From: Clostridiales bacterium UBA3758
GTDB taxonomy: Bacteria > Bacillota > Clostridia > Oscillospirales > Oscillospiraceae
NCBI GenBank assembly: GCA_002371675.1
Contig: DFGE01000019.1
Location: 17,117-80,470, forward strand
DNA length: 63,354 nucleotides
Direction: 5' to 3'
The position numbers and the translations under genes were made by a program. The notes under the pieces are model-generated. The model had not been told where the DNA came from and did not search any database. It worked only from the letters and a program-made list of their open reading frames with translations. This document shows positions 50,179-58,174 of this stretch, piece after piece; position 1 is the first letter of the stretch, and each line of letters begins with the position of its first letter.

Positions 50179-52941
50179 TTATTCATTCGCTTGGAACGCG
50201 CTGCACGCCAACAGACGTCTGGTTCCCTTCCGCACCATTTCCGGGTTAAAGCCGCGGAAAAACAGATACTGCAAATCGGCGAGGCTCATGCTGAGGAATT
50301 CATCGTCATTGGATTCCAGCAGCGAGATTGCCTCCGGCAGATCCTCGCGCAAGAGTTCGACGGCCTCCGGGTCATCTCTGAGTTCGTCCAGTCTGGTGTT
50401 CATGCTGTATTTAAGCCGGTAGTCCCTGCTCGGGAGATAGGTCTCCTCAAAGACGCCTGCCTCCAACTCGACCGCTTTGTCACTGCCCGGGAGGATAGCC
50501 TGCGCTGTGCAGCCAAATGGTACTTCAAAACGAACGCTGAGCGTGCCGTCCGGGTTGATGCGCCAGGCCGAGCGCCAGACGCCGCTGACCGAATCATAGC
50601 GCACGTCCAGCTCCCGCAGTCTCCAGGTGGGCTGCGGCGCGAAGCGCACACGCGCAAAGCCCGGCGTGAGACTTTGGATGCCCGCGAGGTCGCGATAGAC
50701 ATACTCCATCACGGAGCCGTAGGAGTAGTGGTTGAGGGAGTTCATCTCCGTCCCGCTGATCGTGCCGTCGTCCAGCACGGAGTTCCAACGTTCCCAGATC
50801 GTAGTGGCGCCCAAGTTCACGCAGTGCATCCAGCCGGGGAAGCCTTCCTGGAACAGGAAATAGCTTGCCAGATCCTCCATGCCGTTTTCGGCCAGTACGC
50901 GGCACATCATCGTCGCGCCGACGAAGCCGCCCTTGATCTTCCAGCAGTCTTTCTGCAGGCGCTTTTTCAGCCCTGCAACGATCCTCTCTTTTTCCACGTA
51001 TACGCCGAAATTCAGGCAGAGTAGATAGGCCGTCTGGGTGTCAATGCAAAGTCTGCCGGCGGGAGAGAAATACTCGTGCAGGATCGCTTCGCGGATCTCC
51101 TGCTGTAGCTTATCATAGCGCTCGGCGTCCGAGGCCTTGCCCAGCATCTGAGCTGCGCGGGTAAGCTTCCCGGCCGTGGCGAAGTAATACATGCTTGCCA
51201 CAAAGAAATCGTCCGTGCCGCCCTTCATGCTCTGGGGCGTCACGCCGTCCTGGGCCAGCCAGTCGCCGAAGTGGAAACCGAAGCTCCACAGCCTCTGCCC
51301 ACCGTTCTGCTCGTCCTGCCGGAGGATCCACTCCAGCCAGTCGCGCATGAGGGGATAATTCTCCCGCAGCGCGTTCCGGTCGCCGTAGGCGTCAAAGAGC
51401 GTAACAGGCAGGAAAGTTGCCACGTCGCCCCAGACGCTGCTGCCGCCGGGCATACCGGAGAAGTTGGGCAGATAGTTTGCCACCGCGCCGTCATGCTTGC
51501 GCTGATCGATGCGCAGGTCTTTCAAAAACTTCCGGTAGAAAGCTCGGGTGTCCATCTGGAAGCAGGCAGTCGGAGAGAAGACCTGCGCGTCGCCGGTCCA
51601 GCCCAGCCGCTCGTCGCGCTGGGGGCAGTCGGTGGGCATGTCCAGGAAATTGGAGCGCTGGCCCCAGAAAGCATTGGCCGCCAGGCGGTTGAGCTTTTCA
51701 TCCGACGAATGAAAGTGGATCGCCGTGTCCAGATCGGAGTAGACCACGCAGCCGATGAAATCCTCCGGCTTCACCTCACCCGGCCAGCCTGTCACGCGCA
51801 CATAGCGGAAGCCGAAGTAGGTGAAGTGCGCGCGCACCGTCTCGCGCCGTCCGTCCGAGACATAGATCATCTGCGCCTTGGCGGTGCGGTAGTTGTCGTT
51901 GTAGAAGTTTTCGTTCTGTAAAATTTCGCCGTGATCAAGGACGATCTTTGTCCCCTTTGGGAAATCCGCGGTATATTCCACATAGCCCGTGAAGTTCTGT
52001 CCGAAGTCCAGAACGGTCTCCCCCGCCGGGGTGTGGATTACTTCTCTGACCGGCAAGCTGTCCTTGACAATAACGGGAAGGCTGTAGCGGTCTGTCGTTT
52101 TCGGGTTGTTTTCCGTCAGAACGACATGCCTTTCCGGCTGCTTTCTTTCCGCCCACAGCAGACGGTTCAGGCTTTCGCCGTCGTAGATATCGCTGCTTTC
52201 AAAATCGCTGCCGCGGTAGCGCCAGTTCTCGTCTGTGCCGCAGACTTGCTCGCTGCCGTCCGCGCAACGGATGCGGAGTTCCGCGAGGGCCAGAAATCGG
52301 TCTCCATAAACCTCAAATCCGCCTTCATAGCCGAGACGTCCTTTGTACCAGCCGTTTCCGCAAAAGATTTCGAGTCTGTTGTCGCCTGCGTGCAGCGCCG
52401 CCGTTACGTCATAGGTCTGCACCTGCACAGCTTCGTGATAATCATTGCAAAAAGGCGCAAGCAGCTCGTTTCCAGCCTTTTCTCCGTTGAGCACAGCTTC
52501 GTACAGCCCGAGGCCGGTGACATAGAGTCTTGCGGAAACAGGTTCCTCTTTCAGAGCGAAGCTGCGGAAAAAGACAGGATGAAAAGAATCCTCCGGTTGC
52601 TGTCCGATCCAGTGTGCAGTAAAGGGCTCGCCCATCTTGCCGGTTTCGAACCAGCTTTCGGCGCGCGCAGAGTCGTCCATGTCGCCTTTCACATCGACTC
52701 GGACATAGTAGCGCTTCCGCGGCTGAAGCTTCACCTCAAGCGTCTCGCCGGCGGCGTGAAGATCCGCCCCTTGTTTTCTGACCAGAACGTCGGTAAACGC
52801 CGCGTCCGCCGCAAGGGTGAGTTCCGCCCTCGCCGCGCGCTTGGAGACAGTACGGCGCACTTTCCAGGATACGCTGACGTAAGGCAGCTCAAAGCCAAGC
52901 GGTTCCCGGATGCCGTTTATCTTTAAATCGTAGATTTCCAT
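50179..52941 (-). CDS. GH78 alpha-L-rhamnosidase (second copy)
   Basis: 920 residues. N-terminal beta domains (FFRSFALKEEPVSARLYVTG, GNELLAPFCNDYHEAVQVQTY), then the helical barrel with DMPTDCPQRDERLGWTGDA around residue 445 carrying the general acid Glu, and TTIWERWNS near 720. A C-terminal beta domain (WRLRELDVRYDS) is followed by an extra ~90-residue tail rich in Asp/Glu/Leu (LDELRDDPEAVELLREDLPE) not present in the first copy. Cytoplasmic. Only moderately similar to the copy at 24038, so a different rhamnoside is likely. Confidence 0.93.
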   Translation of the reverse strand: MEIYDLKINGIREPLGFELPYVSVSWKVRRTVSKRAARAELTLAADAAFTDVLVRKQGADLHAAGETLEVKLQPRKRYYVRVDVKGDMDDSARAESWFETGKMGEPFTAHWIGQQPEDSFHPVFFRSFALKEEPVSARLYVTGLGLYEAVLNGEKAGNELLAPFCNDYHEAVQVQTYDVTAALHAGDNRLEIFCGNGWYKGRLGYEGGFEVYGDRFLALAELRIRCADGSEQVCGTDENWRYRGSDFESSDIYDGESLNRLLWAERKQPERHVVLTENNPKTTDRYSLPVIVKDSLPVREVIHTPAGETVLDFGQNFTGYVEYTADFPKGTKIVLDHGEILQNENFYNDNYRTAKAQMIYVSDGRRETVRAHFTYFGFRYVRVTGWPGEVKPEDFIGCVVYSDLDTAIHFHSSDEKLNRLAANAFWGQRSNFLDMPTDCPQRDERLGWTGDAQVFSPTACFQMDTRAFYRKFLKDLRIDQRKHDGAVANYLPNFSGMPGGSSVWGDVATFLPVTLFDAYGDRNALRENYPLMRDWLEWILRQDEQNGGQRLWSFGFHFGDWLAQDGVTPQSMKGGTDDFFVASMYYFATAGKLTRAAQMLGKASDAERYDKLQQEIREAILHEYFSPAGRLCIDTQTAYLLCLNFGVYVEKERIVAGLKKRLQKDCWKIKGGFVGATMMCRVLAENGMEDLASYFLFQEGFPGWMHCVNLGATTIWERWNSVLDDGTISGTEMNSLNHYSYGSVMEYVYRDLAGIQSLTPGFARVRFAPQPTWRLRELDVRYDSVSGVWRSAWRINPDGTLSVRFEVPFGCTAQAILPGSDKAVELEAGVFEETYLPSRDYRLKYSMNTRLDELRDDPEAVELLREDLPEAISLLESNDDEFLSMSLADLQYLFFRGFNPEMVRKGTRRLLACSAFQANE

Positions 52942-52962
52942 ATCGGTGCTCCCTGTTAAAAA

Positions 52963-52990
52963 GCGGGAGGCGGCAGAAGCCGCATCCCGC
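52963..52990 (-). terminator. Terminator between ABC genes and GH78
   Basis: On the minus strand GCGGGATGCGGC-TTCT-GCCGCCTCCCGC is followed by TTTTT. It lies 22 bp before the GH78 start codon, so transporter and enzyme parts of the operon may be expressed at different levels. Confidence 0.7.
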
Positions 52991-53086
52991 CGTAACTTGT
53001 TGGATGTTGGTCTTTTCGCTAATGGATATTGCGACAGACAGATATGCCCCGGTCAGCAAGCGAAGGCCGTGCAAATTGCCCGCCGC

Positions 53087-54097
53087 TCAGGCGGCAGGGT
53101 CCTCGCTCCGGATCCTCTTCCGCTTGGCTGCCGCCGCCTTCCACAGAGGCAATTGCGCCATAAGCGTGTAGAACGCCAGCATGAAGATACCGACAATGAT
53201 GGACTGCCAGCCGCCCGAGCCGAGGCCGATGCAGCTCAGTCCGTAATTTAAAATCGCCATACCCAGAGAGGCCAGGAGAACGCCGATGGCGTCAGCGCTC
53301 AGGGCGCCGATAAACAGGCCCATATAGGCAGGGATGATGTTGGCAAAGAGAGTGTTGGCTGTGGACAGGCCCGCCTGCGGCGCGACTGTGTTGTTCGAGC
53401 CGTAGATCGCAGCGGCAAGGCCAAGAAGCAGACCGCACACCAGGAAGGTCTGCAGAACGTTCCTGTACTCTTTCACACCGATGTTCACCGCAGCCTGCTG
53501 GTTATTGGACAGAAGCTTCGCACGCTGCCCGGGGACCGTCAAGTAGCAATAACCCAGGAAAATGACCAGCGCAAGGAGAACAGGCACAAGAATCAGCGGC
53601 ATACGGCCGAAGGCGGTGAGCCTGGTGTTGCTCATCATGTTCAGTCCTTTGGCTTCGAACACCAGATAGGTGATCGACTCGTATACCAGCGCCATGCCGA
53701 TCGTACAGATCATGATCGGCAAACGGCCCAAGATATAGACCGCGCCTGTAATGGTGCTCAAAAGCGCGCCGAAGAAAACGCACAGCACCAGATACATCAC
53801 AGGGCTCAGGTTATACCGAATGGCCAGATTCCCGCCGAGGATGGCAGCGAGAACCATCACGGAACCGCCGGAAAAGTCGAAACGGCCGTTCTTGATCTGC
53901 AGCCAGATCGCCAATGCCGCCACGGCTGTGGAGCTTGTGTTGACCAGCACCGTCCGCCACATCTCCCAGGTAAAGCCGAAGTAACTGACCCCTTTGCTTC
54001 TGGTGATGATGAGCATAACGAGGAAAATAGCCAGCGGGAACAGAATGGTCAGGAAGAATCTTCTCAGAATATTGAGTGCTTTATTGTCATTCTTCAT
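53087..54097 (-). CDS. Sugar ABC transporter permease (RbsC-like) 2
   Basis: 336 residues, start with TTGGAG upstream. About eight to nine hydrophobic segments with the BPD_transp_2 pattern (RFDFSGGSVMVLAAILGGNL, YLTVPGQRAKLLSNNQQAAVNIGV, ANTLFANIIPAYMGLFIGAL). It would pair with the permease at 55434 to form a heterodimeric channel. The two permeases flank the binding-protein gene rather than lying together. Confidence 0.9.
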   Translation of the reverse strand: MKNDNKALNILRRFFLTILFPLAIFLVMLIITRSKGVSYFGFTWEMWRTVLVNTSSTAVAALAIWLQIKNGRFDFSGGSVMVLAAILGGNLAIRYNLSPVMYLVLCVFFGALLSTITGAVYILGRLPIMICTIGMALVYESITYLVFEAKGLNMMSNTRLTAFGRMPLILVPVLLALVIFLGYCYLTVPGQRAKLLSNNQQAAVNIGVKEYRNVLQTFLVCGLLLGLAAAIYGSNNTVAPQAGLSTANTLFANIIPAYMGLFIGALSADAIGVLLASLGMAILNYGLSCIGLGSGGWQSIIVGIFMLAFYTLMAQLPLWKAAAAKRKRIRSEDPAA

Positions 54098-54122
54098 GGT
54101 CAACTCCAAAAGATTCAGGATA

Positions 54123-54151
54123 GGGAGAGGCGGAGGCGTTCCGCCTCTCCC
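54123..54151. terminator. Hairpin downstream of the binding-protein gene
   Basis: GGGAGAGGCGGA (54123-54134) pairs perfectly with TCCGCCTCTCCC (54140-54151). No T run; such stems after binding-protein genes often stabilise the upstream mRNA so the lipoprotein is made in excess. Confidence 0.6.
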
Positions 54152-54176
54152 CGATTGCTCACGGATGTGGAATATC

Positions 54177-55376
54177 TTACTTCAGGTCGGCGACGCTCAT
54201 GTGGTTGATCGCGTCAACCAGGCCGGCATAGGTGGCATTGGGGTTGTAGGAAGCGCAGAGATTGATCACGTCCTCGGCCGTGAGGAAGGAATCGGCAAAG
54301 TCGGCGGAGTAGTACATCGCGCTCTCCTTGACCTTTGCCATATCCTCGTCGCTCATGATCTCCAGCACAGAGCAGTCAACGCGCTCGGCCTTCTCGGGCA
54401 GATCGGCGTAGGTAGTCCCGTTGAGCTTGTCGATGACCAGGCACAGAGGATAGACGATGGCTTCCGGGGTGGAGCACAGAGTGCTCTTGAAGCAGCCGTT
54501 GCCGGAGGAGCCGAAGTTGTCGGCGTCGTCCGTGGCTTCAAAGCCGCTGGTAAACAGGGGGATGTCGGTCTTGCCGCTGGCGACCATGGTAGGATAGACC
54601 ATGCCGGCGCCGGCCGCAATGGAGAACAGGGCGTCCATCTCAGGATAGGTGCTGAAATAGGTGGCCTCCAGCGGAGCAAAGTTCAGAACCTGGTCCTCAT
54701 AGACCTCGATCTTGTCCGCATCGGCAGCGGTGGCGTTATAGGCGTCGATCTTTTCACGGAAGACCTTGGAGGCGGCAGCCTGGTTGGGGTAAGCGTACTC
54801 GGGGAAAATCACAACGCCGACGTGCTTATAACCGCCCTCAATGATCTTGGCGGCCACGTCTTCGGCATAGAAGCTGATATCGGCATGACCATCGCAGACA
54901 GTGCCGAGGAAGTACTCATTGCCGAAGACCTCTTCGTTGGCGGTCCAGTAGCTCTGGTTGTAGTCGCAGAGGAAGCCGGCCACATACACGCCCGCAGAAG
55001 CGCACTCTTCAAGGATGGCGGGCGTGCCCATGTCGGCGGACATCAGGATGCCTTCGCAGCCGGAAGAGATCAGATTCTGTATGGCGGTGAGGTTGGTTGC
55101 CTCGTCGTAGGTGCTCAGCGTGGCAAAGACGAACTCAACGTCCAGCGGGCCTTCGATTCCCTTCAGGAAAGCACGCATGGCGTCGACGGCTCTGCCGGAA
55201 TCGACATAGTGGGCGATGCCGATCTTGTGATGAACGGTCTTGACGCCGCTTTCTGCGGCGGGAGCGTCGTTGCTCGCAGCAGGAGCGTCGTTGCTCGCAG
55301 CAGGAGCGGATGTACCACAGGCGGCGAGAGAGGCCGTCATGAGCAGCACGAGGATCAGTGCAAGAAACTTTTTCAT
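54177..55376 (-). CDS. Sugar-binding lipoprotein of the ABC importer
   Basis: 399 residues from the ATG after AAGGAGG. MKKFLALILVLLMTASLAAC gives a lipobox with Cys20. A short linker contains a duplicated APAASND unit (21-bp tandem repeat in DNA near 55250-55300). The rest is a type I periplasmic-binding fold (KIGIAHYVDSGRAVDAMRAF ... GCEGILMSADMGTPAILEEC). Anchored outside the membrane, it delivers the ligand to the two RbsC-like permeases. Ligand unknown; operon enzymes suggest a rhamnosylated or glucosylated compound. Confidence 0.88.
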   Translation of the reverse strand: MKKFLALILVLLMTASLAACGTSAPAASNDAPAASNDAPAAESGVKTVHHKIGIAHYVDSGRAVDAMRAFLKGIEGPLDVEFVFATLSTYDEATNLTAIQNLISSGCEGILMSADMGTPAILEECASAGVYVAGFLCDYNQSYWTANEEVFGNEYFLGTVCDGHADISFYAEDVAAKIIEGGYKHVGVVIFPEYAYPNQAAASKVFREKIDAYNATAADADKIEVYEDQVLNFAPLEATYFSTYPEMDALFSIAAGAGMVYPTMVASGKTDIPLFTSGFEATDDADNFGSSGNGCFKSTLCSTPEAIVYPLCLVIDKLNGTTYADLPEKAERVDCSVLEIMSDEDMAKVKESAMYYSADFADSFLTAEDVINLCASYNPNATYAGLVDAINHMSVADLK

Positions 55377-55433
55377 GGAATTCATTTCCTCCTTCATATT
55401 GTTTAACCGCATTACATGCATGGGTTAACCGGT

Positions 55434-56393
55434 TTATCGCGGCAGAACGCCGTCTTTCTTGCGGCAGGTCATCAGAATGACCGCCATGAATACGATGGCC
55501 TTGATGATATAGATGAGCGTCGTGCTCACGCCGGAAAGGATCAGGCCATTGGCGAGAATAACGTAGGTAAAGGTACCGACCAGAGCAGCGCTGATTTTGG
55601 AACGCATGCCGCCGGACAGGGGCATGCCGCCGAGCAGCAGCGAAACCATGATATCCATGGCATAACCTGCGCCGGTTCCCTTGCCGGCGGAGTTGGTGCG
55701 TGCGGTAAGGAACAGCGCGCCAACCGCGATGCAGACCCCGAAAAACACATAGGCCAGAACCTTCCATTTGGTCGTGTTGACGCCCGAAATGGAGGTGGCA
55801 GTTTCATTGGCGCCGATGCCCTTGACCAGCTTTCCCAACTGCGTGTACTGATAAAGGAACACGGAAATCAGCGCGATGATCACGATGGCCGCGAGCATGA
55901 CGGGCATCTGCTTGAAGAAAGTCAGCTTCTGATCCATGGAGATGCTGTTGGTGCCGAGTCGTTCCATGATCAGCATCTGTGCGCCGCCAAAAATGGCGTT
56001 GAGGAAGATGGACGTCACGATGGAGGGCAAGCCCAGCTTCACCGAAACGTAGCCGTTGATGAGTCCGCAGAGAATAGCGATCGCAAGAATGGATACAAAG
56101 CCCAGAATCAGCGAGCCGGAAGCGTTGGTGATCAAAATCAGCAGCAGGCAGTACACACCGACCTGCGCGCCAAGACTGATATCCATGTAACCCATCGAAT
56201 AGATGAACACTGCGCCCATGGCCAGGATCGCGTACACGCAGGTCTGCTGAACCAAAACGCCGAGGTTATAGGCACTCCACAGCTTTCCTTTGCTTAGGAT
56301 TGAGAAAACGATGACGCACAGCAGCAGACCGGCGAAGCTGAAGATATCCCCTATATGGGTCTTCAGAGAGCTGTTTTTCATTGTCTTTCCCAT
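55434..56393 (-). CDS. Sugar ABC transporter permease (RbsC-like) 1
   Basis: 319 residues with eight or more hydrophobic spans. The RbsC/BPD_transp_2 features are FIYSMGYMDISLGAQVGVYC, LVKGIGANETATSISGVNTT and AGYAMDIMVSLLLGGMPLSGG. It begins 9 bp after the ATPase stop. Forms the membrane channel with the second permease. Confidence 0.9.
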   Translation of the reverse strand: MGKTMKNSSLKTHIGDIFSFAGLLLCVIVFSILSKGKLWSAYNLGVLVQQTCVYAILAMGAVFIYSMGYMDISLGAQVGVYCLLLILITNASGSLILGFVSILAIAILCGLINGYVSVKLGLPSIVTSIFLNAIFGGAQMLIMERLGTNSISMDQKLTFFKQMPVMLAAIVIIALISVFLYQYTQLGKLVKGIGANETATSISGVNTTKWKVLAYVFFGVCIAVGALFLTARTNSAGKGTGAGYAMDIMVSLLLGGMPLSGGMRSKISAALVGTFTYVILANGLILSGVSTTLIYIIKAIVFMAVILMTCRKKDGVLPR

Positions 56394-56402
56394 GGGAGCC
56401 TC

Positions 56403-57905
56403 CTAAATCATATACTCGATGATATCCGTTTCAGACAGTTCCGGAGACCTTGTAAACTCCTTGACTGCTCTGAAATCCTTCATAATGATCATCCGGTCAG
56501 CCATGCCGATCAGCTCAGCCAGTTCTTCGCTGATCATCAGGATCGCCTTGCCCTCGTGCTTCATATCCGTGATCAGTTGGTACATGGCCTGCTTGACGCC
56601 GATATCCACACCGCGCGTCGGGCAGTCCATGATGACCACATTGCTCCCTTTGGCGATCCATTTTGCGAAGGAGACCTTCTGCTTGTTGCCGCCGGAAAGC
56701 GTGTTGACCCATTGATTCTCTCCGGTGCACTTGATGGCCAGCAGATCGATCTGCTCCCGTGACATCTTTTTCTCTTCGGACGGACGGATCACGATGTTTT
56801 TTCCCAGATCGCGCAAAGACGGCTGCACAATATTGACTCCGATCGGCCCTTCCAGAATCACAGCCTCCTGGTCACGGTTCTTGGAGATATACCCGATACC
56901 CTTCCCGACCGCGTCCACCGAATCCTTGATGTCTTCTCCGCGGAGCCTCACATGTCCCGAGTCGATATCGCCAATACCGAAGGCCAGACGCCCGATCTCG
57001 TGCATGCCGCAGCCTGACAGGCCGCCCAGGCCGACGATCTCACCCGCGTGGATTTCCAGATTGAAGTCCTTGATCTGCGCGGTGGACACGTGCTCGAAGG
57101 AGAGCACCACCTCGCCCGAACAGCTCGGATCATAATCGCTGCGGTAGAACTTATCGCCGATATCTCGGCCGACCATCAGCTTGCGGATTTCGGACACCGC
57201 GCCAGGCGCGGTCATCTGTTCCCGGTTGAGCGTCCCGCGGATCTCGCCGTCACGCAATACGGTCAGCACCGTGCATTGCTCCAGGATCTCGTCCATGTCA
57301 TGGGAGATGAAGATGATTGCTTTGCCTTTTTCCGCCATCTCATGCATGATCCGGTAGAGGATCTCGCGTCCCTCAAAGGACAGTGCGGTCGTCGTTTCAT
57401 CGACGACAAGGATCTCCGTCTCGTCGGTCACGGCTCTGGCGATCTCCACCAGCTTGCGATCCTCAAACCCGTATTTGTTTATCACGTCTTTCCCGTGGAT
57501 GTGCTCCAGGCCGAATTTGGCCAGCAGCGCATCGGCTTCGCGGTTCATTTCGCGCTTGTTCACAAGGCCGAAGCGGGAGAAGCGATCTTCCTGCCCAGCA
57601 AACAGGTTCTCCGCCACTGTGCAGTTGGGGATCGTATTGGCCTCCTGCAGGATCATGGATATCCCCTTCGCCTGTGCATGCACCATGCTGTCCGGTTTCC
57701 AGGGCTGTCCCTTGAAGAACATTTCCCCGGCAGTGGCTGCCTGCATCCCCGCCGCAATGGATGTGATCGTGGATTTACCGCTGCCGTTTTCTCCGATCAA
57801 GCCGTGGATTTCTCCCCTGCTCACGGTCAGATCCACATCCTTCAACGCAACGATGGGGCCGAAGCTTTTGCTCATTTTTTTGATTTCAAGTAAAATCTCA
57901 GCCAT
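56403..57905 (-). CDS. Duplicated sugar ABC transporter ATPase (RbsA/MglA-like)
   Basis: 500 residues with two ABC domains. The first has Walker A GENGSGKST (38-46) and VVDETTTALSF for Walker B. The second (from about 250) has LGGLSGCGMHEIGRLAFG in the degenerate Walker A position and SGGNKQKVSFAKW as signature, as in RbsA/XylG/MglA. Energises uptake of a monosaccharide-like ligand. The ATG at 57905 is chosen because the family consensus starts there. First gene of the eight-gene operon, diverging from the AraC-GH39 gene. Confidence 0.92.
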   Translation of the reverse strand: MAEILLEIKKMSKSFGPIVALKDVDLTVSRGEIHGLIGENGSGKSTITSIAAGMQAATAGEMFFKGQPWKPDSMVHAQAKGISMILQEANTIPNCTVAENLFAGQEDRFSRFGLVNKREMNREADALLAKFGLEHIHGKDVINKYGFEDRKLVEIARAVTDETEILVVDETTTALSFEGREILYRIMHEMAEKGKAIIFISHDMDEILEQCTVLTVLRDGEIRGTLNREQMTAPGAVSEIRKLMVGRDIGDKFYRSDYDPSCSGEVVLSFEHVSTAQIKDFNLEIHAGEIVGLGGLSGCGMHEIGRLAFGIGDIDSGHVRLRGEDIKDSVDAVGKGIGYISKNRDQEAVILEGPIGVNIVQPSLRDLGKNIVIRPSEEKKMSREQIDLLAIKCTGENQWVNTLSGGNKQKVSFAKWIAKGSNVVIMDCPTRGVDIGVKQAMYQLITDMKHEGKAILMISEELAELIGMADRMIIMKDFRAVKEFTRSPELSETDIIEYMI

Positions 57906-58004
57906 TGTCTGCTCCCATTCCTGTGTTAGTTTCCAAACGATAACGGGCTGAACCCGCTCTTCACTATTATATAATCGCACAAAAGTGGCCTGTTAACAAG
58001 ACAG

Positions 58005-58018
58005 AAAGCAAACGCTTT
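58005..58018. promoter_or_regulatory. Possible cre/LacI-type operator
   Basis: AAAGCAAACGCTTT is a near-palindrome close to the CcpA/LacI-type core (AAxCGxTT) and lies about 100 bp ahead of the ABC operon; a minus-strand TATATA-type -10 is at about 57967-57972. Catabolite control is plausible but unproven. Confidence 0.4.
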
Positions 58019-58089
58019 TTGTGCGTTTTTTTAATTTGCCCTCCCTGTTCGGAAGGGCTTGCACCCACATTAGGCAAAAAAACGTGTTG

Positions 58090-58154
58090 TTTTTGCACGG
58101 AGATGCAAAAATTTTGAGTACCCAGTTGAATGGCGTCCCGATTTGCTCTATAAT
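58090..58154 (+). promoter_or_regulatory. Promoter and operator of the AraC-GH39 gene
   Basis: TTGAAT (58126-58131), 17-bp spacer and TATAAT (58149-58154) form a near-consensus promoter 21 bp before the start codon. Immediately upstream, TTTTTGCA and TGCAAAAA (58090-58111) form an 8-bp dyad suited to autoregulation. Confidence 0.7.
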
Positions 58155-58174
58155 ACAGAAAAGGAGGCGATCGT

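Noticed and set aside
50179..52941. A complete rhamnose-use pathway around the GH78 genes
   Set aside because: No rhamnose isomerase, rhamnulokinase or aldolase is present, so the fate of released rhamnose cannot be stated.
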